A stretch of DNA of 16,288 nt from Candidatus Omnitrophota bacterium (GTDB lineage: Bacteria > Omnitrophota > Gorgyraeia > 2-02-FULL-51-18 > JAGOUK01), in assembly GCA_018061225.1 (NCBI GenBank), contig JAGOUK010000007.1, forward strand, positions 1 through 16,288. The letters are read 5' to 3'. The notes beneath the pieces were generated by a model. It was not told the DNA's origin, ran no database searches, and saw nothing but the letters and a program-made list of their open reading frames with translations. Positions 6,086-14,181 of this stretch are shown here, in pieces. The stretch's first letter is position 1. Each line of letters opens with the position of its first letter. Made by a program: the position numbers and the translations under genes.

Positions 6086-7887
6086 TAAGCATCACCTTTC
6101 TGAAGAACAGCCATGAAGGCTTCCTGGGGAATGCTCACACTTCCAAATTGTTTCATGCGCTTCTTGCCCTCTTTTTGCTTCTCGAGGAGCTTGCGCTTGC
6201 GGGTGATGTCGCCTCCGTAGCATTTGGAAGTCACATCCTTCTTCATAGCTCCGACAGTCGACCGGGCGATGATTTTGCCGCCGATGGCTGCCTGAATGGC
6301 CACGTCGATCATCTGCCGAGGGATCACTTCTTTGAGTTTTTCTGTCAGCCGGCGGCCGCGGTCGGCGGCTTGCGTGCGGTGAGCGATCATGCTGAGTGCT
6401 TCACAGATTTCTCCATTGAGAAGAATGTCTACTTTGACCAGCGGCTCGGCGCGGAAGCCCTGCACCTCATAGTCCATGGAGCCGTAGCCTTTTGAAAGCG
6501 ATTTGATCTTGTCATTGAAGTCGACGATGATCTCAGCCAGCGGAAAATCATAAACCACGCGCACGCGGCCGGCATCAATGTACTCCGTCGAAAGGTATTT
6601 GCCGCGGCGCTTTTCGCACAGATCGAGCAGCGTCCCCATGTTCTCCTTGGGGACGATGATGCGGGCATGAACATACGGCTCACGGGTCTCAACAATGCGC
6701 TGAACTTCCGGCATCTTAGAGGGATTATCAATATCCTTCACTTCTCCGGTAGTTGTGACCACCTGATAGACCACGGACGGCGATGTGACGACCAGTTCAA
6801 GATTGTACTCGCGCTCAAGACGCTCCTGAACGATCTCCATGTGCAGCAGACCCAAAAAGCCGCAGCGGAATCCAAAGCCGAAGGAGGCGGAATTTTCACT
6901 TTCGTACACAAACGAAGAATCATTGAGGTTGAGCTTGGCAATGGTGTCCCGCAAGAGCGACAGATCTTTAGAATTGACCGGGAATATGCCCGCGTAAACC
7001 ATCGGGCTCATCTTGCGGTATCCGGCCAGCGGTTCTGACGCCGGGCGCTCGGCATCCGTAATAGTGTCGCCCGGTTCGACCAGCTTGGCCTCCCGGATAT
7101 TGCAGACGACATACCCCGCCTCGCCGGTGAGGAGTTCCTCGCATGGGATGGGCTTGGGCGTCATGAAACCGACCTCGAGAACCTCGTGGATACTGCCATT
7201 GGCCATCATCAAAATCTTACCGCCCTTGCGCACGGAGCCGTTCATGATACGAACATAGGCAATCACGCCGCGGTAGGTGTCGTACATGGAGTCGAAGATC
7301 AGCGCTTGAAGCGGCGCGTCAGGATCGCCTTCCGGGGGCGGAACGGAGGTCACGATACGCTCGAGGATTTCGTCGATACCAATATTCATCTTGGCGCTGG
7401 CCGCGATCACATCACTTTTTTCGACCCCGAGCACCTCGGCCACTTCCTCCTTCACCCGTTCGGGCTCCGCGTTGGGAAGATCGATCTTGTTGATCACGGG
7501 AATGACGGTGATGTTGTTCTCTAGCGCGAGGAAGAGATTGGCAACGGTCTGGGCCTCAACCCCTTGCGCCGCGTCGACCACGAGAAGCGCCCCTTCGACC
7601 GCGCGAAGACTCTTCGACACTTCAAATGAAAAATCGATATGCCCAGGGGTGTCGATCAGGTTAAAGGTGTACAGCTTGCCCGCCTTGGACTGGTATTTAA
7701 CACGAACGGCGCTTGCCTTGATGGTGATGCCGCGTTCCTTCTCCAGGTCCATGCTGTCCAGCAGCTGATTTTCGAACTCCCGCTTGGAGATCGCGCCGGT
7801 CATCTGAAGAATACGGTCGGCAAGCGTGGACTTGCCGTGGTCAATGTGCGCGATGATGCAGAAGTTGCGGATGGATTCGTGTTTCAT
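6085..7887 (-). CDS. lepA: Elongation factor 4 (LepA), translational GTPase
   Basis: LepA is a ribosome-associated GTPase implicated in translation and ribosome assembly under stress. At 600 residues it has the normal length. The G domain shows the G1 loop AHIDHGKS (13-20), DTPGHIDF (79-86) and NKID (133-136). The EF-G-like domains follow. The LepA-specific C-terminal region is recognised by the end GKKRMKQFGSVSIPQEAF followed by an AVLQKGDA tail. AHIDHGKS, where EF-G has AHIDAGK, and the C-terminal signature separate it from EF-G and TypA. The ATG follows the stop of the phosphohexomutase gene with no gap (TAAATG), and AAGG lies a few bases upstream. Confidence 0.97.
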   Translation of the reverse strand: MKHESIRNFCIIAHIDHGKSTLADRILQMTGAISKREFENQLLDSMDLEKERGITIKASAVRVKYQSKAGKLYTFNLIDTPGHIDFSFEVSKSLRAVEGALLVVDAAQGVEAQTVANLFLALENNITVIPVINKIDLPNAEPERVKEEVAEVLGVEKSDVIAASAKMNIGIDEILERIVTSVPPPEGDPDAPLQALIFDSMYDTYRGVIAYVRIMNGSVRKGGKILMMANGSIHEVLEVGFMTPKPIPCEELLTGEAGYVVCNIREAKLVEPGDTITDAERPASEPLAGYRKMSPMVYAGIFPVNSKDLSLLRDTIAKLNLNDSSFVYESENSASFGFGFRCGFLGLLHMEIVQERLEREYNLELVVTSPSVVYQVVTTTGEVKDIDNPSKMPEVQRIVETREPYVHARIIVPKENMGTLLDLCEKRRGKYLSTEYIDAGRVRVVYDFPLAEIIVDFNDKIKSLSKGYGSMDYEVQGFRAEPLVKVDILLNGEICEALSMIAHRTQAADRGRRLTEKLKEVIPRQMIDVAIQAAIGGKIIARSTVGAMKKDVTSKCYGGDITRKRKLLEKQKEGKKRMKQFGSVSIPQEAFMAVLQKGDA

Positions 7888-9330
7888 TTAGCCTTGCAAA
7901 GAAACGGCGACTTTTTCGCCCCACGAGACAAGCGTTTCGGCTTCGCCCGGGACCTGGGATTCCGCGTAGATCCGCAACAGAGGTTCCGTACCGGACATTC
8001 TGAAGAGAAGCCACGCGTCCTTGTGCATGACAAACTTTACCCCGTCCGCCAGATTCTTCCCTTCACACGGAATGCCAATCGCTTTAGAGGCGTCCGCCGT
8101 GGAAAGATCGGTCAAATACTTCAAGAACGGCGCCTTGGCCGCCTCAGGATAATGAAGGTCGCGTCTGGAATACAGAAATTTGCCGAAGCGCTTATCAACA
8201 TCCGCCAGGATCTCTTCAAGCGTCATCTGACGGTGCTCCATCATCTGTATGATGAGCAACGCTGAGAGGACACCATCGCGCTCCTGCATGTAATTCTTAA
8301 AGGCCAAGCCGCCGGATTCTTCGCCGGCGATCAAAACGTCATGTTTACGCATCACATCAACGATGTGTTTGAAGCCCACGGGCGTTTCGTGGACGGTGAG
8401 ACCAAGTTGCTTCGCCACCCGGTAGATCAGCGCCGTGTTCGAAACGGTGGTGACCACATCGCCGTGCATTTTGAGATCTTCGGCCAAATGAAGCATGATC
8501 AGCGACAGCAGCGTTCCCGGTGAAACAAAAATGCCGCCGACACGGGCCGCGCCGATGCGGTCGGAATCTCCGTCGGTGATGAACGCCGCGTCGTACTTGC
8601 CGGACTTCATTTTTTCGCAGGTTTCAGGAAAGTTCTTAGTGATGGGTTCGGGAGCCGTTCCGCCAAACGTGACATCGCGCTTCGCCCGAAGCGTGGTCAC
8701 TTTGACGGCAGTGCCGGCAAGAATCTGCTCGATATGACTCTCGCCCATGCCGTGCATGGAATCAACGAGGATATTAAGCGGTTTACGATTAAAGAGTTCG
8801 AGCTTCAGATACTTCTTAACAGCGTCGAGATACGGCGTCATCAAATCTTTTTGACTGCTTTTGACCTCTTCCGGTGAGGCCTTGCGGACGGCGGATCGAT
8901 CGAGACAGCCTTCGATCCCCTTGGTGATCGCAGGTTCGGCGGAGCTGCCGTTCGCGTCTTTCACCTTGAATCCGTTGTAGTTTCCGGGGTTGTGGCTCGC
9001 GGTGATCGCGATCCCGAGGTCAAATTTGTGATCCATGACCCAGCGGCTGACGGCGGGCGTCGGGACGGCGCAGTCAGACAGCACCGTTTCGATTCCGTTG
9101 GCGATCAGGATAGAAGCGGTCAGGGCCGCAAAGTTCTCCGAATCTTTGCGGAAGTCATAGCCTACAACAACTTTGGGTTTGTTCGTTTTGCCGGATGAAC
9201 GGTGGACACCATTCGTGTAGTCGCAAAATGCTTGCGCCATGCGCTCAACGTTCTCAGGCGTATATTCCTTGCCCATGATGGCGCGCCAACCGTCTGTACC
9301 AAATTTGATGTCTGCAAGAGAAGAGGTCAT
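7888..9330 (-). CDS. Phosphoglucomutase/phosphomannomutase family protein
   Basis: This is an alpha-D-phosphohexomutase, which moves phosphate between C6 and C1 of a hexose via a phosphoserine. The four family signatures occur in order: catalytic Ser112 in TASHNPGNYNGFK; the metal loop TDGDSDR (252-258) with Asp253, 255 and 257; the sugar-recognition loop GEESGG (336-341); and the phosphate-binding RMSGTEPLLRIYAE (444-457). At 480 residues it is normal for the superfamily. Whether glucose or mannose phosphate is preferred cannot be read from the sequence. The nearby manC suggests mannose 6-phosphate to mannose 1-phosphate, feeding GDP-mannose. The start overlaps the rpe stop as ATGA, with AAGGAG 8 bases before the ATG. 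Confidence 0.93.
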   Translation of the reverse strand: MTSSLADIKFGTDGWRAIMGKEYTPENVERMAQAFCDYTNGVHRSSGKTNKPKVVVGYDFRKDSENFAALTASILIANGIETVLSDCAVPTPAVSRWVMDHKFDLGIAITASHNPGNYNGFKVKDANGSSAEPAITKGIEGCLDRSAVRKASPEEVKSSQKDLMTPYLDAVKKYLKLELFNRKPLNILVDSMHGMGESHIEQILAGTAVKVTTLRAKRDVTFGGTAPEPITKNFPETCEKMKSGKYDAAFITDGDSDRIGAARVGGIFVSPGTLLSLIMLHLAEDLKMHGDVVTTVSNTALIYRVAKQLGLTVHETPVGFKHIVDVMRKHDVLIAGEESGGLAFKNYMQERDGVLSALLIIQMMEHRQMTLEEILADVDKRFGKFLYSRRDLHYPEAAKAPFLKYLTDLSTADASKAIGIPCEGKNLADGVKFVMHKDAWLLFRMSGTEPLLRIYAESQVPGEAETLVSWGEKVAVSLQG

Positions 9331-9983
9331 GCTTTGAGCTCCTTTAGATCGCGGACGGCTTTGGACACATCCGGCGCGCGAAAAACCGCCGTTCCGGCCA
9401 CAAGCACATTGGCTCCGGACCGGACTGCCAACGCGCCGGTCTGGGCATTGATCCCGCCGTCCACTTCGATGTCTTTGTTATAAATCGATCGCAAATTAGA
9501 TACTTTGGCCATCATGTCCGGCATAAAGGATTGTCCGCCGAAGCCCGGCTCCACGGTCATGATCAGCACCATGTCGATCTTTTCCAGCAGGTTTCGAACA
9601 GGATCGAGCGGAGTGGCCGGCTTAAGCGAGACGCCCGGGCGCTTGCCGAGGCTTCGGATCTGATCCAAGGTCTCCTCGAGACGGGCGCCGCAGGCCTCCG
9701 CGTGCACGGTGATGATGTCCGAGCCGGATTTGGCAAAGTCAGGGATATATTGCCAGGGGTTTTCGATCATGAGATGCACGTCGAGGGGCACGCGGCTTTT
9801 GGCCTTGATGGCCTTCACGACGAAGGGGCCAATGGTGATATTCGGAACGAAGTGTCCGTCCATCACGTCCACATGAATGTAGTCGCAGCCCGCGTCTTCG
9901 ACAAGACGGACCTCGTCGGCGAGGCGGCCGAAATCGGCGGACAACAGGGATGGGCTGACTTTAACGGATGAAGATTGGTTCAT
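9327..9983 (-). CDS. rpe: Ribulose-phosphate 3-epimerase
   Basis: Rpe interconverts ribulose 5-phosphate and xylulose 5-phosphate in the pentose phosphate pathway and is a soluble TIM-barrel metalloenzyme. The 218-residue product begins VKVSPSLLSADFGRLADEV, the usual N-terminal block. HVDVMDGHFVPN (38-49) has His38 and Asp40 as metal ligands, DVHLMIENP has His70, VEPGFGGQ is at 144-151 and EVDGGI holds Asp175. I chose the ATG at 9983; a TTG at 9992 is in frame, but neither has a clear Shine-Dalgarno. The gap to ruvX is 31 bp, the largest in the operon, and contains a perfect TATAAT. Rpe supplies pentose phosphates related to the PRPP used by TrpD, although that link is only contextual. Confidence 0.96.
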   Translation of the reverse strand: MNQSSSVKVSPSLLSADFGRLADEVRLVEDAGCDYIHVDVMDGHFVPNITIGPFVVKAIKAKSRVPLDVHLMIENPWQYIPDFAKSGSDIITVHAEACGARLEETLDQIRSLGKRPGVSLKPATPLDPVRNLLEKIDMVLIMTVEPGFGGQSFMPDMMAKVSNLRSIYNKDIEVDGGINAQTGALAVRSGANVLVAGTAVFRAPDVSKAVRDLKELKA

Positions 9984-10000
9984 GTGTTGCAAGAAGCGAC

Positions 10001-10029
10001 ATTATAGACGCTTTTTATCCTTCTGGGTA
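10001..10029 (-). promoter_or_regulatory. Possible internal promoter ahead of rpe
   Basis: On the minus strand a perfect -10 hexamer TATAAT occupies 10006-10001. The best -35 at 17-bp spacing is TACCCA (10029-10024), matching only three of six consensus positions, and there is no extended -10 TG. It falls in the widest gap of an otherwise tightly packed operon, which raises its plausibility. Transcription would start near 9994, just before the rpe start codon. Confidence 0.35.
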
Positions 10030-10482
10030 CTCTGATGGATCGTAGGCCGCCTGAGGACGGCGAAAATCCAGGTAGTTTTGAAGAATCAGGATCGCGCTAA
10101 GCTCATCTGAGTTTTCTTTTTGTTTCTTTCGAGAGAGGCCCTGGCGGATCATTAGGCGCTGAGCTTCCACGGAAGTCAGCCGCTCATCCCAGGTCACCAC
10201 CTGGCAATCCGGGGCCAGCTTTTTGAGCTCCTCAACCCAAGCCAGCACCTTATTCGCACGCTCGCCGAGTTCCCCGCTCATCATCAGCGGCAGGCCCACC
10301 ACCACGGTCCCGACCTCACGATCCTTGATGACCGCCAAAACTTGAGGGAATGTTCTTAAGGGGCCCTCGTTTTGAATCGTTTTGAGCCCCTGAGCGGAAA
10401 ACCCCAGGGGATCCGAAACCGCGACGCCGATGCGTTTGTCGCCCAAATCGATACCAAGCGTGCGTTTGAGGGGGGTGGTCAT
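10015..10482 (-). CDS. ruvX: Putative pre-16S rRNA nuclease / Holliday junction resolvase-like (YqgF/RuvX)
   Basis: YqgF-family proteins have an RNase H-like fold. In E. coli the protein is linked to 16S rRNA 5'-end maturation, while the older annotation is Holliday junction resolvase. The 155-residue protein shows GIDLGDKRIGVAVSDPLG (10-27) with the first acidic residue Asp12, VVGLPLMMSGELGERA (61-76), and TWDERLTS (97-104). Near the C-terminus SDELSAILILQNYLD corresponds to the usual D-x2-AA-x2-LQ-x2-LD region, here with Ser in place of the first Ala. The gene overlaps the end of manC by the four bases ATGA. AAGGTG ahead of the ATG may act as ribosome site. Confidence 0.92.
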   Translation of the reverse strand: MTTPLKRTLGIDLGDKRIGVAVSDPLGFSAQGLKTIQNEGPLRTFPQVLAVIKDREVGTVVVGLPLMMSGELGERANKVLAWVEELKKLAPDCQVVTWDERLTSVEAQRLMIRQGLSRKKQKENSDELSAILILQNYLDFRRPQAAYDPSEYPEG

Positions 10483-11543
10483 AGCTTCACCTTAAAATGT
10501 TTGGCCCAAAGATTCTTGAGCTCACGTACGTCCTCGGCCTTTTCGCGGGAGCAGATCAAAAAGTCGTTTCCGTTTCGCACTACGACCACGTCTTTCACGC
10601 CAGCCGCGACCGCACGCGTCCCGTCACCAAGAGAAAAAACGCAGTTTTCGGCTCCGGCGTCCAAAACAGGAGAAATAAAAACATTACCGCGTTCTTTGGA
10701 GCTCATCCGACGCAGCGCTTCCCAGGTGCCAATATCGTCCCAGCCCATCCGGCTGCGCACTACCTGGATGCGGTCGGCTTTTTCCGCCAGCAGCTTGTCG
10801 ATCGAAATGGACGGGAGCGACGCGTAAAGTGACCGGACACGGACCGGAGTCCAGGCGCCGTTGCCAAACTCGAGAAATTTAGCGTAATAGTCACCTGCGA
10901 GCCGGCGCATTGAAGAGTCAAAGGTTCGCACGCTCCAGGTGAAGATGCCGGCGTTCCAGACATAGCGGCCGGATTTGATGAACTTTTTAGCCGTGGCCAG
11001 ATCTGGCTTTTCGCAAAAACGCTCGCCCTCGAACGCGTCCTTGAGCGGCTCTAAGCGTGCGCCGCATTCGATGTAGCCGTATCCCGTGGCGGGCCGGGTC
11101 GGCTCGATGCCGATGACGCTGATCACGCCGTCAGCGGAAGCCAGCGCGCAGCAGCGTTCGATGTTCTGCCGCAGAATCTCCGGCTTCTCTACGAGCGCGT
11201 CCGCCGGAAAAAAACTCACCACGGTGTCCTCGCCAAATTTCTTGAACGCCCAGAGCGTCGAATACGCCGTGGCGGCGGCGGTGTTCTTGCGTTCCGGCTC
11301 GCCGAGCACATTCGCGGCCGGAATCCGGGGTAAAAGTCCGCGGACAAGCCGCGCGTGTTCATTTGATGTGATCACGAAGACACGGTCTTTGCCGTAGAGC
11401 GGCGCCAGACGGTCAAACGTATCTTTGAGAAAAGTAGTTTTTTCGTTGAAGCGGATCGCATATTTTGGCAGCGCACGGCTCGTAGCCGGCCAGAACCGTT
11501 CGCCGAGACCGCCCGCCATAATGAACGCGACTTTGTTTTTCAT
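10479..11543 (-). CDS. manC: Mannose-1-phosphate guanylyltransferase (short, single-domain type)
   Basis: This nucleotidyltransferase makes GDP-mannose from GTP and mannose 1-phosphate for cell-surface polysaccharides. Its 354 residues match the monofunctional form without the C-terminal isomerase domain. The nucleotide-binding loop is MAGGLGERFWPATSRALPKY (9-28); the usual PKQ is PKY here. Other landmarks are FFPADALVE (111-119), where many family members have PADH, TGYGYIE (153-159), the metal/sugar motif FCEKPD (176-181), VWNAGIFTW (195-203) and GWDDIGTWEAL (267-277). These support GMP over glucose-1-phosphate transferases. The gene overlaps trpA by ATGA. With the phosphohexomutase two genes on, it completes most of a route from mannose 6-phosphate to GDP-mannose. 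Confidence 0.9.
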   Translation of the reverse strand: MKNKVAFIMAGGLGERFWPATSRALPKYAIRFNEKTTFLKDTFDRLAPLYGKDRVFVITSNEHARLVRGLLPRIPAANVLGEPERKNTAAATAYSTLWAFKKFGEDTVVSFFPADALVEKPEILRQNIERCCALASADGVISVIGIEPTRPATGYGYIECGARLEPLKDAFEGERFCEKPDLATAKKFIKSGRYVWNAGIFTWSVRTFDSSMRRLAGDYYAKFLEFGNGAWTPVRVRSLYASLPSISIDKLLAEKADRIQVVRSRMGWDDIGTWEALRRMSSKERGNVFISPVLDAGAENCVFSLGDGTRAVAAGVKDVVVVRNGNDFLICSREKAEDVRELKNLWAKHFKVKL

Positions 11544-12370
11544 TTGGACTTCACCGCGGACACGAGATCTCTGATCAGTTTTTTGGAAGCCGGTGACAGG
11601 CTTTTTGCCGAATGCTCCTTGAGATGACGCACCAGTGCCGAACCGATGATCACGCCGTCCGCGAAGCGCGAAACTGCGCGAGCGTCATCGGGCGTCGAGA
11701 TCCCGAATCCGACGCAAACCGGCGAAGCAGCGCGCTTCTGTGACGCGATCACATGAGCCTTGAACGGATAGTCGGTGCGCTTGATGAGGCCTGTAAGCCC
11801 GATCAGCGAAACGTAATAAATGAACCCTCGGGACGCCTTGAGCACTTCCGCGTGACGCTTGGGCTCCGTCGTGGGCGTGGTCATCAGAATCGGTAATATG
11901 CCAAAGGCCTCATAGACCTCACGGACAGAAGTGTCCTCGTCATGGGGAAGATCCGGAATAATGATGCCGTCCACGCGGGCGTCAAACATGAGCTTGGCGC
12001 TGCGTTCCAGGCCGGCCGCGTGCAGCGGATTGTACGAGCTCATCACCACGACAGGAATCTTGAGCCCGCGGCCGCGCTCTTCGCGCAGCATTGTCATCAA
12101 CTTCACGAATGTCGTCCCGTGTTCGATAGCCCTAAACGAAGCGTCCTGAATCACGGGGCCGTCGGCCAATGGATCCGAGAACGGAATGCCGAGCTCGACA
12201 ACATCGACGCCGGCCTCCTGGCAGAAGCGAAGCGTCTGACGCGTCACCTCCATCGAAGGGTCGCCTCCCTCAATGAACAAAACGAGGGCTTTCTCATTTT
12301 TGGCGCGCAGCGTCTCAAAATGTTCATCGATCGGATTCAGAACAGCGCAGCACTGGGAATGGTTTTTCAT
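11540..12370 (-). CDS. trpA: Tryptophan synthase alpha chain
   Basis: TrpA cleaves indole-3-glycerol phosphate to indole and glyceraldehyde 3-phosphate and passes indole through a tunnel to TrpB. At 276 residues it is of usual length. The catalytic pair is Glu59 and Asp70 in VELGIPFSDPLADGPVIQ, with the normal 11-residue separation. GIIIPDLPHDE (135-145) is the second conserved loop, and FIYYVSLIGLTG corresponds to the usual VSxxGxTG box. VGFGIS marks the phosphate-binding region. The ATG at 12370 lies 16 bp after the trpB stop and has only a weak ribosome site. The last four bases overlap manC, so the trp operon runs directly into the next functional block. Confidence 0.96.
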   Translation of the reverse strand: MKNHSQCCAVLNPIDEHFETLRAKNEKALVLFIEGGDPSMEVTRQTLRFCQEAGVDVVELGIPFSDPLADGPVIQDASFRAIEHGTTFVKLMTMLREERGRGLKIPVVVMSSYNPLHAAGLERSAKLMFDARVDGIIIPDLPHDEDTSVREVYEAFGILPILMTTPTTEPKRHAEVLKASRGFIYYVSLIGLTGLIKRTDYPFKAHVIASQKRAASPVCVGFGISTPDDARAVSRFADGVIIGSALVRHLKEHSAKSLSPASKKLIRDLVSAVKSK

Positions 12371-12386
12371 TTGTAAAGTCGCCTGT

Positions 12387-13562
12387 TTAGAGTTTGATGT
12401 AGCCAGATGCGTGCTCGACGTCTTTGTCGCCGCGTCCCGATAAACAGATCACGGCCGTTCCGCCCTTCGGCACCGATCTGGGATTTTTGAGCAGGTAGGC
12501 GATCGCGTGTGAGGTCTCAAGCGCCGGGATGATCCCCTCCTGACGGCTCAAAAACTGGAAGCCTTCAAGCGCCTCCTTGTCCGAGATCGCGACGTATTTG
12601 ACCCGGCCTGATTTCTTGAACATCGCGTGCTCGGGGCCCACTCCGGGATAATCCAGTCCGGCCGAAATGGAGTGGGCCTCCTGAACCTGACCGTCCGCGT
12701 CCTGCAAAAGATAGCTCTTAAATCCATGAAGGATTCCGATCGTGCCCTTGGTGAGCGTGGCGGAATGTCTGGACGTGTTGACGCCGTCCCCCGCCGCCTC
12801 GACTCCGATCAACTTGGCCTTAGTTTTGCGCGCCAACGGGTAGAACATCCCCATCGCGTTCGATCCGCCGCCGACGCAGGCAATCGCGAGATCCAACTTG
12901 CCCTTGGTTTGGCGGTAAGTCTCTTCGCCGATGACCGATTGAAAATCCCGGACCATCTCAGGATAAGGATACGGCCCCACCACTGATCCGATCACATAAT
13001 GCGTATCCCGGACATTTTGAATCCAATCACGGATAGCCGCGTTGATCGCATCTTTGAGAGTCTGGGACCCGGAAGTCACGGGTACAACCTGAGCGCCCAT
13101 GAGTTTCATCCGGAACACATTGAGGCGCTGACGCTCGGTATCCGTCTTGCCCATATACACGACACATGGCATGCCAAACAGAGCGCAGGCCGTAGCTGTC
13201 GCGACACCGTGCTGACCTGCGCCTGTTTCGGCGATGATGCGGCGCTTGCCCATCCGCTTGGCCAGCAGCACCTGCCCAATGGTGTTGTTGATCTTGTGCG
13301 CGCCCGTGTGCAGCAGGTCTTCGCGTTTCAAAAGCACCTTCGCCCCAGTGAGCTTGGAGAGCGAGCGTGAAGGCGTTAAGAGCGTTGGCCGGCCGGCATA
13401 TTCGTGAAGAATGGTCTTCACTTCGGCCATAAATTTGCGGTCTTTCTTGGCCTTGCCATACGCGGCTTCCAATTCGTCCAGAGCGTGCTTAAGAATTTCG
13501 GGCACATACTGACCGCCGAATTCCATGAAGTAACCCTTGCGGTGCTTAAGCTGTTTTGGCAT
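12387..13562 (-). CDS. trpB: Tryptophan synthase beta chain
   Basis: TrpB is the PLP enzyme that condenses indole with serine to form tryptophan, working as an alpha2-beta2 complex with TrpA. The 391 residues match the normal size. KGYFMEFGGQYVPE near the N-terminus is the usual start block. The PLP lysine is Lys90 in LLHTGAHKINNTIGQ, followed by the catalytic-glutamate region AETGAGQHGVATA (Glu112). GGGSNAMGMF binds the cofactor phosphate. I chose the ATG at 13562, which keeps the whole conserved N-terminus and overlaps trpF by 17 bp. A closer ATG at 13526 has AAGGG upstream but would cut into this block, and the frame open to 13673 lies inside trpF. It is the standard TrpB1 type, not TrpB2. 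Confidence 0.96.
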   Translation of the reverse strand: MPKQLKHRKGYFMEFGGQYVPEILKHALDELEAAYGKAKKDRKFMAEVKTILHEYAGRPTLLTPSRSLSKLTGAKVLLKREDLLHTGAHKINNTIGQVLLAKRMGKRRIIAETGAGQHGVATATACALFGMPCVVYMGKTDTERQRLNVFRMKLMGAQVVPVTSGSQTLKDAINAAIRDWIQNVRDTHYVIGSVVGPYPYPEMVRDFQSVIGEETYRQTKGKLDLAIACVGGGSNAMGMFYPLARKTKAKLIGVEAAGDGVNTSRHSATLTKGTIGILHGFKSYLLQDADGQVQEAHSISAGLDYPGVGPEHAMFKKSGRVKYVAISDKEALEGFQFLSRQEGIIPALETSHAIAYLLKNPRSVPKGGTAVICLSGRGDKDVEHASGYIKL

Positions 13563-14181
13563 GACGGATAAATTTCTCCATAAGGTGAATGTCTTTGATG
13601 CCGGGTTTTTTTTCGACGCCGCTTGAAACATCAACGGCGTATGGACGCAAAGTACGCACCGCTTCCCGGACATTGGTGCTCTTGAGTCCGCCGGTTACGA
13701 TAATGGGGGTTGCAAATCGGGTGCGGGCAAGCCGCGACCAATCCCAGGAGATTCCGGAGCCGCCCGCGACAGACGCCTTGGTCTCCAGCATATGTCCTTG
13801 AACGGCATAGCGCTTGAGACTTTGAAGCGCAAAACCTTCTCCTACGTGAAAAACTTTGATCACCCCGCGAGTTCCGGCGGCCAGAAGCTTCACGCAATCT
13901 TCCGGCGATTCGGACCCGTGTAGCTGAGCGATATCGAGTTTGGCCTCCCGCATAATGGCCAGAATCTGACGGACCGGTTCGTTCACAAATACACCCACCC
14001 GCGTCACCAAAGGGCCGAGCGCGCGGCTGATCTTTCCGGCTTCTTTGGGCGTGATCTGCCTGGGAGATTTGGCAAATACGAATCCCAGCGCGTCCGCTCC
14101 CAGCCGCACCGCAGCTTGCGCATCTTCAAGACGCGTGATGCCGCATATCTTCACGCGAACCGGTGTTGTTTGTTTTAGCAT
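13546..14181 (-). CDS. trpF: Phosphoribosylanthranilate isomerase
   Basis: TrpF performs the Amadori rearrangement of N-(5-phosphoribosyl)anthranilate to CdRP, the third step of the tryptophan branch, in a TIM barrel. The 211-residue length is normal. The general-base cysteine is Cys13 in VKICGITR; FVFAKSPRQI (35-44), GVFVNE and QLHG (87-90) are the usual blocks, and VAGGSGISWDW (138-148) binds phosphate. The catalytic aspartate, usually in an LLDT-type motif, is Glu133 here (MLETK; codon GAG at 13785-13783). The change is conservative but affects the general acid. The rest of the protein looks intact, and the ATG overlaps the trpC end by 7 bp, so I expect it to be functional. Confidence 0.94.
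   Translation of the reverse strand: MLKQTTPVRVKICGITRLEDAQAAVRLGADALGFVFAKSPRQITPKEAGKISRALGPLVTRVGVFVNEPVRQILAIMREAKLDIAQLHGSESPEDCVKLLAAGTRGVIKVFHVGEGFALQSLKRYAVQGHMLETKASVAGGSGISWDWSRLARTRFATPIIVTGGLKSTNVREAVRTLRPYAVDVSSGVEKKPGIKDIHLMEKFIRHAKTA

Noticed and set aside
7639..8265. A 208-codon plus-strand frame across the lepA/phosphohexomutase junction.
   Set aside because: It is antisense to two complete, strongly conserved genes and has no recognisable domain.
13563..13673. A 37-residue N-terminal extension of TrpB.
   Set aside because: It overlaps trpF coding sequence and is not similar to known TrpB N-termini.
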